Origin: Streptomyces leeuwenhoekii
GTDB taxonomy: Bacteria; Actinomycetota; Actinomycetes; Streptomycetales; Streptomycetaceae
Direction of reading: 5' to 3'
Assembly (NCBI RefSeq): GCF_001013905.1
Contig: NZ_LN831790.1
Coordinates: forward strand, 2,680,001 to 2,744,000
DNA length: 64,000 bases
Position numbers and translations under genes: made by a program. The notes beneath the pieces were generated by a model that did not search any database, had not been told where the DNA came from, and worked only from the letters and a program-made list of their open reading frames with translations. Positions 39,408-50,568 of the stretch are shown here, piece after piece (position 1 is the stretch's first letter; each line of letters begins with the position of its first letter).

Positions 39408-41087
39408 GTGTTGAGCACCCGTTCCTCACGCAGACGCGCCCCCCACTTCACGTCCCGCCACGGTGCCGCCGTCGCCCTCGCCGGTGTCGCCGCGCTGATC
39501 GCCACCGCCGTCCAGTCGGGCGCCGCCACCGCCGCCCCCTCCGGCGCGCCCCAGGCGGCCCCCGGTTCGGAGTCGGTGCGGCTGACTTCCGCCCAGCGGG
39601 CCGAACTCCTCCGCGAGGCGGACGCCTCCACCGCGGCCACCGCCCAGGAGCTCGGCCTGGGCGCCAAGGAGAAGCTGCTCGTCCGGGACGTGATCAAGGA
39701 CCGCGACGGGACCGTGCACACGCGGTACGAGCGGACATACGACGGGCTGCCGGTCCTGGGCGGCGACCTCGTGGTGCAGACGTCCCCGTCCGGCGCCACC
39801 GAACGGGTCGTCAAGGCCACCCGGGCCAAGGTCGCGGTGCCGTCCGTCAAGCCGGAGCTCGCCGCCGCGCAGGCCGAGCGGCAGGCGCTCGGCGCGGCGA
39901 AGGCGGAGGAGGCGAAGAGCCCGGACGTCACCCAGGCGCCGCGCAAGGTGGTCTGGGCGGCGAGCGGCAGCCCGGTCCTCGCCTGGGAGACGGTGGTCGG
40001 CGGCCTCCAGCACGACGGCACCCCGAACGAACTGCACGTGATCACCGACGCGCGTACCGGCGAGAAGCTGTACGAGTGGCAGGCGATACAGAACGGCACC
40101 GGCCACACGGTGTACAGCGGAACCGTCCCCCTGACCACCACCCAGTCCGGATCGTCGTACACCCTCACCGACGGGGCGCGCGGCAACCACCGGACCTACA
40201 ACCTCAACCGCCGCACCTCCGGAACCGGCACCCTCTTCTCCGGCGCCGACGACGTCTGGGGCAACGGCAGCCCGTCCAACCTGGAGTCGGCCGCCGCCGA
40301 CGCCCACTACGGTGCCGCGCTGACCTGGGACTACTACAAGAACGTGCATGGCCGCAACGGCATCCGCGGCGACGGCACGGCGGCCTACTCGCGGGTCCAC
40401 TACGGCAACAACTACGTCAACGCCTTCTGGTCGGACAGCTGCTTCTGCATGACGTACGGCGACGGCTCCGGCAACGTCAACCCGCTCACGTCGATCGACG
40501 TGGCCGCGCACGAGATGACGCACGGCCTGACCTCCGTCACGGCGCGCCTGGTCTACAGCGGCGAGTCCGGCGGCCTGAACGAGGCGACCAGCGACATCTT
40601 CGGCAGCACCGTCGAGTTCTACGCCAACAACTCCTCCGACGTCGGCGACTACCTCATCGGCGAGGAGATCGACCTCAACGGCGACGGCACCCCGCTGCGC
40701 TACATGGACAAGCCCAGCAAGGACGGGGCGTCCAAGGACAGCTGGTACTCGGGCATCGGCTCGATCGACGTGCACTACTCCTCCGGGCCCGCCAACCACT
40801 TCTTCTACCTGCTCAGCGAGGGCAGCGGCACCAAGACCATCAACGGGGTCACGTACAACTCTCCGACCTCGGACGGCCAGGCGGTCACCGGCATCGGCCG
40901 CGCCAAGGCCGAGAAGATCTGGTTCCGGGCGCTGACCACCAAGTTCACCTCCACCACGAACTACGCGGGCGCCCGCACCGGCACCCTCGCGGCGGCCGGT
41001 GAGCTGTACGGCACGAGCAGCGCCGAGTACAAGGCGGTGCAGAACGCCTGGGCCGCCGTCAACGTCGGCGCCCGCGCGACCGGCTGA
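39408..41087 (+). CDS. Secreted M4 (thermolysin-family) metalloprotease
   Basis: About 559 residues as a preproenzyme: Sec signal (about 1-42, RRRAPHF then VALAGVAALIATAVQ), FTP and PepSY propeptide (about 50-230), then catalytic domain. Zinc motif HEMTHG and the distal glutamate in GGLNEATSD are intact; the C-terminal helical half contains the conserved VHYSSGPANHFFYLL. It degrades extracellular protein. GTG 39408 lies 3 bases after GGAG, while TTG 39411 has better spacing, so the first codon is uncertain by one position. Stand-alone gene. Confidence 0.94.
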   Translation: MLSTRSSRRRAPHFTSRHGAAVALAGVAALIATAVQSGAATAAPSGAPQAAPGSESVRLTSAQRAELLREADASTAATAQELGLGAKEKLLVRDVIKDRDGTVHTRYERTYDGLPVLGGDLVVQTSPSGATERVVKATRAKVAVPSVKPELAAAQAERQALGAAKAEEAKSPDVTQAPRKVVWAASGSPVLAWETVVGGLQHDGTPNELHVITDARTGEKLYEWQAIQNGTGHTVYSGTVPLTTTQSGSSYTLTDGARGNHRTYNLNRRTSGTGTLFSGADDVWGNGSPSNLESAAADAHYGAALTWDYYKNVHGRNGIRGDGTAAYSRVHYGNNYVNAFWSDSCFCMTYGDGSGNVNPLTSIDVAAHEMTHGLTSVTARLVYSGESGGLNEATSDIFGSTVEFYANNSSDVGDYLIGEEIDLNGDGTPLRYMDKPSKDGASKDSWYSGIGSIDVHYSSGPANHFFYLLSEGSGTKTINGVTYNSPTSDGQAVTGIGRAKAEKIWFRALTTKFTSTTNYAGARTGTLAAAGELYGTSSAEYKAVQNAWAAVNVGARATG

Positions 41088-41140
41088 GCCCGAAGGCGGC
41101 GCGTCCACCCTTCCGGGCGGTCCGCGCCGCACACGGTCGG

Positions 41141-41178
41141 GGCGCCGTCCCGGTGGTTCGACTCCCCGGGGCGGCGCC
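41141..41178. terminator. Hairpin after the metalloprotease gene
   Basis: GGCGCCG (41141-41147) pairs with CGGCGCC (41172-41178) and CCGG steps inside extend the stem. It lies 54 bases after the protease stop and just before the DUF1990 gene. Confidence 0.4.
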
Positions 41179-41197
41179 CGTCCTACGCTTGGTGCCC

Positions 41198-41707
41198 ATG
41201 TCCTTCACCTACGACGACGTCGGCGCCACCCGTGAGCAGGGCCACTGCCCGCCGGGCTTCCACTCCCTGCACGTCCGCACCCGCCTCGGCGAGGGCGAGC
41301 CGGTCTTCCGGCGGGCGGCCGAGGCGCTCCTGACCTGGCGGATGCACCGGACCCTGGGCGTCGCCATCGACGCGAGCGCCGAGCGGGCCGCGCCCGGGGT
41401 CGATGTGACCGTCACCCTGGCCGGTATGGTCAAGGCCCCCTGCCGGGTGGTCTGGACGGTGGAGGAGCGCCGCCGGGCGGGCTGGGCCTACGGCACCCTG
41501 CCCGGCCACCCCGAATGCGGCGAGGAGGCGTTCGTGGTGGACCGGACCGGGGACGGCACGGTCTGGCTGACCGTCACCGCCTTCAGCCGCCCGGCCAAGT
41601 GGTACTCCCGGGCGGGCGGGGCGGCGACCCGGGGGCTGCAGCACGCCTACGCCCGGCGGTGCGGAGCCGTGCTGCGGCGGCTGAGCGCCGAGGACCCGGC
41701 CGGCTGA
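41198..41707 (+). CDS. DUF1990-family protein
   Basis: 169 residues. Recognisable as DUF1990 by FTYDDVGAT, PPGFHSLHVRTRLG, WRMHRTLGV, GTLPGHPECGEEAFVV and SRPAKWYSRAGG. The family has no established function; it is about this length and is usually cytoplasmic. ATG at 41198 fits the conserved N-terminus. It converges with glgP, whose stop is 3 bases away. Confidence 0.88.
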   Translation: MSFTYDDVGATREQGHCPPGFHSLHVRTRLGEGEPVFRRAAEALLTWRMHRTLGVAIDASAERAAPGVDVTVTLAGMVKAPCRVVWTVEERRRAGWAYGTLPGHPECGEEAFVVDRTGDGTVWLTVTAFSRPAKWYSRAGGAATRGLQHAYARRCGAVLRRLSAEDPAG

Positions 41708-41710
41708 CGC

Positions 41711-44335
41711 TCACCTCATCAGCACCCCCGCAGCCTCGACCACCTCCTGCGACGGCACCGCCACCAGCCCCAGTTCGGCGCCCGACGCCAGCAGCGGGTG
41801 GGCGGGCAGCACCCGGACGGTGTAGCCGAAGGGGCCGGTGCGGTCCAGGGCGAGCGGCCCCTCGTAGACCCACCGGCCCTCGGTGTCCGCTCCGCCCACG
41901 GGCTTCAGCGGCACGGCGGCGGCGTCGGTGATGCGGTCGTCGCCGTCGACCCGGCCGGAGACCGCCTGCACCTCGACGTCGTCCGGGCCGAGCCCGCCGA
42001 GGTCCACCCGCACCCGCAGCCCCAGCGTCGAGCCCAGCTCGGCGGTGGTGGCGGCCGACGTCTCCACGTGGTCGACGCGCACGCCGGGCCAGGCCGCCCG
42101 CACCCTGGCCTTCCACCCGGCCAGACCGCGCGCCCCGTCGGCGTCCATCGCCCGGTGCGCCTCGGCGGCCGGGGCGTAGAGGCGCTCGACGTACTCCCGG
42201 ACCATGCGGCCGGCCAGCACCTTGGGACCCAGCAGGCTCAGGGTCTGGCGGACCATCTCGATCCACCGGTCGGGCAGCCCGCTCGGGCCGCGCTCGTAGA
42301 AGCGCGGGGCGACCCGCTGTTCCAGCAGGTCGTAGAGGGCGGCGGCCTCCACGGCGTCACGCCGGTCGGGGTCGGTGCCCGCCCCGTCCGCGGTGGGGAT
42401 CGCCCAGCCGAAGTCGGGCTGGAACCACTCGTCCCACCAGCCGTCGCGCACGGAGAGGTTGAGACAGCCGTTGAGCGCCGCCTTCATGCCGGAGGTGCCG
42501 CACGCCTCCAGGGGGCGCAGCGGATTGTTGAGCCAGATGTCGCAGCCGGGGTAGAGCTTCTGCGCCATCGCCATGCCGTAGTCCGGCAGGAACACGATCC
42601 GGTGCCGCACCCGCGGGTCGTCCGCGAAGCGCACCAGCTCCTGGACCAGCCGCTTGCCGCCGTCGTCGGCCGGGTGCGCCTTGCCCGCGACCACGATCTG
42701 CACCGGCCGCTCCGGGTGCAGCAGCAGGTCCATCAGGCGGTCGCGGTCCTGGAGCATCAGCGTCAGCCGCTTGTACGACGGCACGCGCCGGGCGAACCCG
42801 ATGGTGAGGACCTCCGGGTCGAGGACGTCGTCGATCCAGCCCAGCTCGGCCGTCCCGGCGCCGCGCTGCCGCCAGGAGGCCCGCAGCCGCTCCCGCACCT
42901 CCGTCACGAGCTGCTCGCGCAGGGTGCGGCGCAGCTCCCAGATGTCCTGGTCGGGGATGCCGGCGACGGCGTCCCAGCGCTCCGAGCCGCCGGCGCTCAG
43001 CGCGTCCTCGGTGCGCTGCGTGCCGATCTGCCGGGTGCCGAGCCGGAACACCTCCGGGGCGACCCAGGTGGGCGCGTGCACGCCGTTGGTGACGGAGGTG
43101 ATCGGCACCTCGTCGGGGTCGAAGCCGGGCCACAGACCGGAGAACATCTCCCGGCTGACGTGTCCGTGCAGCAGGGAGACCCCGTTGGCGCGCTGGGCCA
43201 GCCGCAGGCCCATCACGGCCATGTTGAACAGGTTGGCCTCGCCACCCGGGTAGGTCTCCATGCCGAGCTGGAGGACGCGTTCGACGTCGATGCCCGGCAG
43301 TTCGGCGGCGGGGCCGAAGTGGCGGGCGACCAGTTCCCGGTCGAAGCGGTCGATCCCGGCCGGGACGGGGGTGTGGGTGGTGAAGACGGTACCGGCCCGC
43401 ACCGCCTCCAGAGCGGCGTCGAACTCCAGTCCCCGTTCGCACAGTTCGGCGATGCGCTCCAGGCCGAGGAACCCGGCGTGCCCCTCGTTGGTGTGGAACA
43501 CCTCCGGCTCGGGGTGGCCGGTGAGCCGGCAGTACGCGCGTACCGCCCGGACCCCTCCTATGCCGAGCAGCATCTCCTGGAGCAGCCGGTGCTCGCTGCC
43601 GCCGCCGTAGAGCCGGTCGGTCACGCCGCGTTCGCCGAGGTCGTTCTCCTCCACGTCGGAGTCGAGCATCAGCAGCGGGACCCGGCCGACCTGGGCCAGC
43701 CAGACGCGGGCGCGCAGCTCCCGCCCGGCGGGCAGGGCCAGGCGCACCTGCGCGGGCGTGCCGTCGTCCTCCTTCAGCAGGGTCAGGGGGAGCTCGTTGG
43801 GGTCGAGGACCGGGTAGTGCTCCTGCTGCCAGCCGTCGCGGGAGAGGGTCTGGCGGAAGTAGCCGTGCCGGTAGAGCAGTCCGACGCCGATGAGCGGCAG
43901 CCCGAGGTCGCTGGCGGCCTTCAGATGGTCGCCCGCCAGGATGCCGAGGCCGCCGGAGTACTGCGGCAGGGCGGCGGTGATGCCGAACTCGGGCGAGAAG
44001 TAGGCCACGGCGGCGGGGAGCCGGGCACCGGAGCCCTCGTGCGTCTGGTACCAGCGCTCGCCGGTCAGGTAGTCGTCGAGGTCGTCGGCGACCGCCGTGA
44101 GCCGGCGCAGGAAGCGGCGGTCGTCGGCCAGCTCGGCCAGGCGCTCGGGGCGGACGGTGCCGAGCAGCCGTACCGGGTCGCCGCCGCAGGCGGCCCAGCA
44201 CTCGGGGTCGACGGACTGGAACAGGTCGCGGGTCTCGACGTGCCAGGACCAGCGCAGGTTGCGGGCCAGATCGCTGAGGGGCCGCAGCGGGCCGGGGAGG
44301 ACGGGACGGACGGTCAGTCGGCGGATCGCCTTCAC
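41711..44335 (-). CDS. glgP: Alpha-glucan (glycogen/maltodextrin) phosphorylase
   Basis: 874 residues of the GT35, short Thermotoga-type phosphorylase group. N-terminal LARNLRWSWH; SPEFGITAALPQYSGGLGILAGDHLKAASDLG region; HTNEGHAGFL; PLP-site motif EACGTSGMKAALNG with the cofactor lysine. It removes glucose from non-reducing ends as glucose-1-phosphate. GTG 44335 is preceded by GAGGTGG; a TTG four codons earlier lacks a site. It is divergent from the glgE operon across about 760 bases, as in other Streptomyces. Confidence 0.94.
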   Translation of the reverse strand: MKAIRRLTVRPVLPGPLRPLSDLARNLRWSWHVETRDLFQSVDPECWAACGGDPVRLLGTVRPERLAELADDRRFLRRLTAVADDLDDYLTGERWYQTHEGSGARLPAAVAYFSPEFGITAALPQYSGGLGILAGDHLKAASDLGLPLIGVGLLYRHGYFRQTLSRDGWQQEHYPVLDPNELPLTLLKEDDGTPAQVRLALPAGRELRARVWLAQVGRVPLLMLDSDVEENDLGERGVTDRLYGGGSEHRLLQEMLLGIGGVRAVRAYCRLTGHPEPEVFHTNEGHAGFLGLERIAELCERGLEFDAALEAVRAGTVFTTHTPVPAGIDRFDRELVARHFGPAAELPGIDVERVLQLGMETYPGGEANLFNMAVMGLRLAQRANGVSLLHGHVSREMFSGLWPGFDPDEVPITSVTNGVHAPTWVAPEVFRLGTRQIGTQRTEDALSAGGSERWDAVAGIPDQDIWELRRTLREQLVTEVRERLRASWRQRGAGTAELGWIDDVLDPEVLTIGFARRVPSYKRLTLMLQDRDRLMDLLLHPERPVQIVVAGKAHPADDGGKRLVQELVRFADDPRVRHRIVFLPDYGMAMAQKLYPGCDIWLNNPLRPLEACGTSGMKAALNGCLNLSVRDGWWDEWFQPDFGWAIPTADGAGTDPDRRDAVEAAALYDLLEQRVAPRFYERGPSGLPDRWIEMVRQTLSLLGPKVLAGRMVREYVERLYAPAAEAHRAMDADGARGLAGWKARVRAAWPGVRVDHVETSAATTAELGSTLGLRVRVDLGGLGPDDVEVQAVSGRVDGDDRITDAAAVPLKPVGGADTEGRWVYEGPLALDRTGPFGYTVRVLPAHPLLASGAELGLVAVPSQEVVEAAGVLMR

Positions 44336-45098
44336 ATTCCACCTCAACGCGGTCGCTCGATGGGACGGGTGGGCGTCACCTCGTCCCTTGCGACGGTACC
44401 GGCGGCGGCGGGGCCCCCGCCGGGTGCTTCGCCCCGGGGCCGCCCGATCGGCCGGAAATCACCGCGATCTCCGCCCTCTCCCCCTGACCGGGACCGTCGG
44501 CTCCGCCCCGGTCCCGCCCCGACTCCGTCCCCGGTGACACCGGCGGACGGCCTGGTCCGGTCCGTCCTGGGCGGCGCCCCGCGCGGCGGAAACCACCGTG
44601 CGGAATTCGGCCACTCCTCCGCGGCTCCTCTGCGGCTTCTGCACGGCTCCTCCCCGGGCTCCGCCGGTCCGGGCGGCGCAGGCGCCGGCCGGCGCGGCGG
44701 GCGGCACGAGCCGCCGGGCCGGGGCCCCGGTCCGCCGAACCCCCTGTCGCGGGCGGTGCGTTCGCGACCACATGTGGCCTCCACCGGCACGCGTACGCCC
44801 CGGTCCGCCCCCGGGCGGACCCGGCCGGGCCGGGCACGCGGCGGACACCTGCCGGGCATGTGCCGGGCTGCTGTGCCGGGTTCCCGTGCGGGGGCGCGCT
44901 CCGGGGCCGCGCCGGCGCGGGCGTGGCCGCCTGGCCGGTCTTGTGCCCCGGCGTACGCGCAAGTAGTTAACAAGGTGCCGGATTGCCCACCCGAAAAGTG
45001 TGGGAAGGCTCCTCCGGTAAACCCCTCAGGCAGACCACGCAGGACCCACCTCCCCACAGTCATCCGCCCACCCCTCGTTGACGCGGACAGGAGCGGTC
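44336..45098. promoter_or_regulatory. Long divergent control region between glgP and glgE
   Basis: About 760 bases without a plausible gene on either strand. It must hold the promoters of both units. A 10-base palindrome CCACATGTGG lies at 44768-44777. The part at 44960-45035 (AAGTAGTTAACAAGGTGC and beyond) is locally A/T-richer, as expected for a promoter. The rest is very G/C-rich. Confidence 0.5.
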
Positions 45099-47190
45099 AT
45101 GCCCGCCAGGCACCACTCGTCGGCACCCCCGACGCCCAGCACCGAAGCAGTCCCCGCACGCCCGGCCGGCGCCGACCGGCCAACTCCCGGACGTCCGCCC
45201 TCGGACGAGGCCACGGTGGTCGGGCGCATCCCCGTCCTCGACGTGCGCCCGGTCGTCCAGCACGGGCGCCGGCCCGCCAAGGCCGTGACCGGTGAGTCGT
45301 TCGAAATATCGGCCACCGTGTTCCGCGAGGGGCACGACGCGGTCGCCGCCAACGTCGTGCTGACGGACCCACAAGGCCGCCCCGGCCCCTGGACGCCCAT
45401 GCGCGAACTGGCGCCGGGCACCGACCGGTGGGGAGCCACCGTCACCGCCGAAGCCCCCGGCCTGTGGACGTACACCGTGGAGGCGTGGGGCGACCCGGTC
45501 GCCACCTGGCGCCACCACGCGCAGATCAAGATTCCGGCCGGGATCGACACCGACGTCGTCCTGGAGGAGGGCGCGCGGCTGTACGAGCGGGCCGCCGCGG
45601 GCGTGCCGGACGGCGAGGGACGTGCCGTGGTGCGGGCCGCGGCGGCGGCGCTGCGGGACGACTCCCGTCCGGCGGCGTCCCGGCTGGCGGCGGCGCTGAC
45701 GCCGGAGGTCGACGCGGTCCTGGCCCGCCACCCGCTGCGGGAACTGGTCACCTCCAGCGACCCGATGCCCCTGCTCGTGGAGCGCGAACGCGCCCTGTAC
45801 GGCGCCTGGTACGAGTTCTTCCCCCGCTCCGAGGGAACCCCCGACCAGCCCCACGGCACCTTCCGCACCGCCGCCCGCCGCCTGCCGGCGATCGCCGCCA
45901 TGGGCTTCGACGTCGTCTACCTCCCCCCGATCCACCCCATCGGCACCACCCACCGCAAAGGCCGCAACAACTCCCTGTCCGCCACCCCCGACGACGTCGG
46001 CGTCCCCTGGGCCATCGGCTCCCCCGAAGGCGGCCACGACGCCGTCCACCCCCTCCTGGGCACCCTCGACGACTTCGACCACTTCGTCGCCCGCGCCCGC
46101 GAACTCGGCCTGGAGATCGCCCTCGACTTCGCCCTCCAGTGCTCCCCGACCACCCCTGGGTGGACAAACACCCCGAGTGGTTCCACCACCGGCCCGACGG
46201 CACCATCGCCTACGCCGAGAACCCGCCCAAGAAGTACCAGGACATCTACCCCATCGCCTTCGACGCCGACATGGACGGCCTCGTCGCCGAGACCATGCGC
46301 GTCCTGCGCCACTGGATGGCCCACGGCGTGCGCATCTTCCGCGTGGACAACCCCCACACCAAACCGGTCGTCTTCTGGGAACGCGTCATCGCCGGCATCA
46401 ACCGCACCGACCCCGACGTGATCTTCCTGGCCGAGGCCTTCACCCGCCCCGCCATGATGCACACCCTCGCCCAGATCGGCTTCCAGCAGTCCTACACCTA
46501 CTTCACCTGGCGCAACACCAAACAGGAACTCACCGACTACCTCACCGAACTGACCGGCGAGGCCGCCGCCTGGATGCGGCCCAACTTCTTCGCCAACACC
46601 CCCGACATCCTGCACGCCTACCTCCAGCACGGCGGCCGCCCCGCCTTCGAGACCCGCGCCGTCCTCGCCGCCACCCTCTCCCCCACCTGGGGCATCTACA
46701 GCGGCTACGAACTGTGCGAGAACACCCCCCTGCGCGAGGGCGGCGAGGAATACCTCGACTCGGAGAAGTACCAGCTCAAACCCCGCGACTGGGAAACCGC
46801 CGAACGCGAGGGACGCACCATCACCCCCCTCATCACCCGCCTCAACACCATCCGGCGCAACAGTCCCGCCCTGCGGCAACTGCGCGATCTGCACTTCCAC
46901 CACGTCGACAACGACCAGGTGATCGCGTACTCGAAGCGGAAGGGAGCGAACACGGTCCTGGCGGTCGTCAACCTCGACCCCCACCACACCCAGGAGGCCA
47001 CGGTCTCGTTGGACATGCCGCAACTCGGCCTGGACTGGCACGAGTCGGTGTCGGTGCGCGACGAGCTCACCGGTGAGACCTACCACTGGGGCAGGGCCAA
47101 CTATGTGCGCCTCGAACCGGGCCGCCGGCCCGCCCATGTCTTCACGGTTCTGCGACCGTCCACCCCGCACACCGGAGGGTCACCCACCAT

Positions 47191-47194
<4 letters not shown>
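45099..47194 (+). pseudogene. glgE: Maltosyltransferase GlgE interrupted by a one-base frameshift
   Basis: If one base is restored, this is a normal GlgE of 698 residues (alpha-1,4-glucan:maltose-1-phosphate maltosyltransferase, GH13_3), which extends glucan with maltose from maltose-1-phosphate. The first frame codes from MPARHHSS (ATG 45099, AGGAG upstream) to LEIALDFALQCSP. The continuation DHPWVDKHPEW is in the next frame. The break lies in the C-run 46144-46147, which has four Cs where five would keep the frame. Catalytic residues (RVDNPHTKP, FLAEAFTRP) lie after the break, so the truncated product would be inactive. Everything after it is well conserved, so this is either a recent mutation or a sequencing error. 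It overlaps treS (ATGA). Confidence 0.88.
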
Positions 47195-48909
<1,715 letters not shown>

Positions 48910-48947
48910 CGCCGGGCCACCACGGGACCGGCCCGACACGAAGGGAC

Positions 48948-48975
48948 CCGGACCGGCTCGATCGGGCCGGTCCGG
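48948..48975 (+). terminator. Hairpin between treS and pep2
   Basis: CCGGACCGGC (48948-48957) pairs perfectly with GCCGGTCCGG (48966-48975) over an 8-base loop. It lies within an operon-like series, so it may be partial attenuation or a processing/stability element rather than full termination. Confidence 0.5.
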
Positions 48976-49067
48976 TCTCCGGGCCCGCGGGCGGGGCGTT
49001 TCCACCCTCCCGCCCGGGGCACGCATCAGTAACACCCCGACCACCCCCGGGGAAAGGACACGACGCC

Positions 49068-50540
49068 ATGTCGGAAGCCGCCACCCCTTTCGTCACCGCC
49101 GCGCCCGGCCTCCTCGCGTCACTGGACCCCCTGCTGCGGGAATGGCTGCCGCGGCAGCGGTGGTTCGCCGGCAAGGGGCGACCGGTCACCGGGTTCTCGC
49201 CGATCGCGGCCACCGAGCTGCTGCCGGCCCCCGGACTCCCGGCCCCCGGACTCCGGCCGGGCACCGGGGACCCCCGTGAGCAGGGCGAGGCAGGGCCCAC
49301 CGCCCGGCTCGGCCTGTACCACCTCCTCGTGCGGGTACGGCAGCCCCTGGTGCCGGTGCCGGGCGCGCCCGAGCACCCGGGCGACTGCTACCAGCTCCTG
49401 ATAGGTGTGCGCGAGGTACTGCCGCCGCGGCTGGCGCCCGCGCTGATCGGCCACGTCACCCAGGGGCCGCTGGCCGGCTGCACGGTCTACGACGCCCTGT
49501 ACGACACCCGTCCCGCCGAGGTGCTCCTGGAGGCGCTGCGCACCCGGGACCGCATCGGCCCGCTCCGCTTCCACCGGGACCGGACCCAGGAGATACGGTC
49601 CGGTCTGGTCCCGCGCCTGGTGACCGCCGAGCAGTCCAACTCGTCGGTGATCTACGGAGATACGTTCATCCTCAAGCTGCTGCGCCGGATCGTGCCCGGC
49701 GTGAACCCCGATCTGGAGCTGCCGCTGGCGCTGGCCCGGGAGGGCTGCCCGCGGGTGCCCCCGCCCACGGCCTGGATGGCGGCGGACCTGGGCGGTCAGC
49801 CGTGGGTCCTCGCGGTCCTCCAGCCGTATGTGCAGGGCGCGGCCGACGGCTGGGAGCTGGCGCTGCGCGAGCTGGCCAAGGGGGAGGACTTCGCGGCCGA
49901 GGCGCGGGCGCTGGGGCGGGCCACCGCCGAGGTGCACACGGCGCTGGCCCGGGCCCTGCCCGTCGTCACCCTCGGCCACAGCGCCCTGGACCGGCTGGTC
50001 GGCGGCATGGTCGGGCGTCTGGAGGAGGCCGTGCACGCGGTGCCCGCGCTGCGGCCGTACGCGCCCGGGCTGCGCTCGGCGTTCACCGCGCTCGGCGATC
50101 TGGCCGCCGAGGGCCGCAGCTGGACCGCGCAGCGGGTCCACGGCGATCTGCATCTGGGCCAGTGCCTGCGTGCGCCGGACGGGGAGTGGTCCCTGATCGA
50201 CTTCGAGGGCGAACCGGCCAGGCCGCTCGCCGAGCGGCGGATGCCCCAGCCGCCGGTGCGGGACATCGCGGGGATGCTGCGCTCCTTCGACTACGCGGCG
50301 CACTCGGCCGACGCCCCGGTGGCCGGGTGGGCCGAGACGTGCCGGTCCGCGTACTGCACCGGGTACGCGGAGATCACCGGGCGGGACCCGCGCACCGACC
50401 CGGTGATGCTGCGTGCCTACGAGACGGACAAGGCGGTCTACGAGGTCGTCTACGAGGCACGGCACCGCCCCGGCTGGCTCCCGGTGCCCCTGTCGGCGGT
50501 GCGCCGTCTGGCCGTCGCCGATCCGACCCGTTCCCCCTGA
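49068..50540 (+). CDS. pep2: Maltokinase (Pep2/Mak)
   Basis: 490 residues. It phosphorylates maltose with ATP to maltose-1-phosphate, the donor for GlgE. N-terminal cap ([16 protein letters not shown]), then a kinase fold of the aminoglycoside-phosphotransferase type with [11 protein letters not shown] (catalytic Asp) and [12 protein letters not shown] (metal DFE). A short Pro/Gly-rich insert ([13 protein letters not shown]) follows the cap. ATG at 49068 has AAGGA about 10 bases upstream. glgB begins 29 bases downstream. Confidence 0.94.
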   Translation: MSEAATPFVTAAPGLLASLDPLLREWLPRQRWFAGKGRPVTGFSPIAATELLPAPGLPAPGLRPGTGDPREQGEAGPTARLGLYHLLVRVRQPLVPVPGAPEHPGDCYQLLIGVREVLPPRLAPALIGHVTQGPLAGCTVYDALYDTRPAEVLLEALRTRDRIGPLRFHRDRTQEIRSGLVPRLVTAEQSNSSVIYGDTFILKLLRRIVPGVNPDLELPLALAREGCPRVPPPTAWMAADLGGQPWVLAVLQPYVQGAADGWELALRELAKGEDFAAEARALGRATAEVHTALARALPVVTLGHSALDRLVGGMVGRLEEAVHAVPALRPYAPGLRSAFTALGDLAAEGRSWTAQRVHGDLHLGQCLRAPDGEWSLIDFEGEPARPLAERRMPQPPVRDIAGMLRSFDYAAHSADAPVAGWAETCRSAYCTGYAEITGRDPRTDPVMLRAYETDKAVYEVVYEARHRPGWLPVPLSAVRRLAVADPTRSP

Positions 50541-50568
50541 CCCGGACTTCGCCGAGGAGGCTCCGCCC

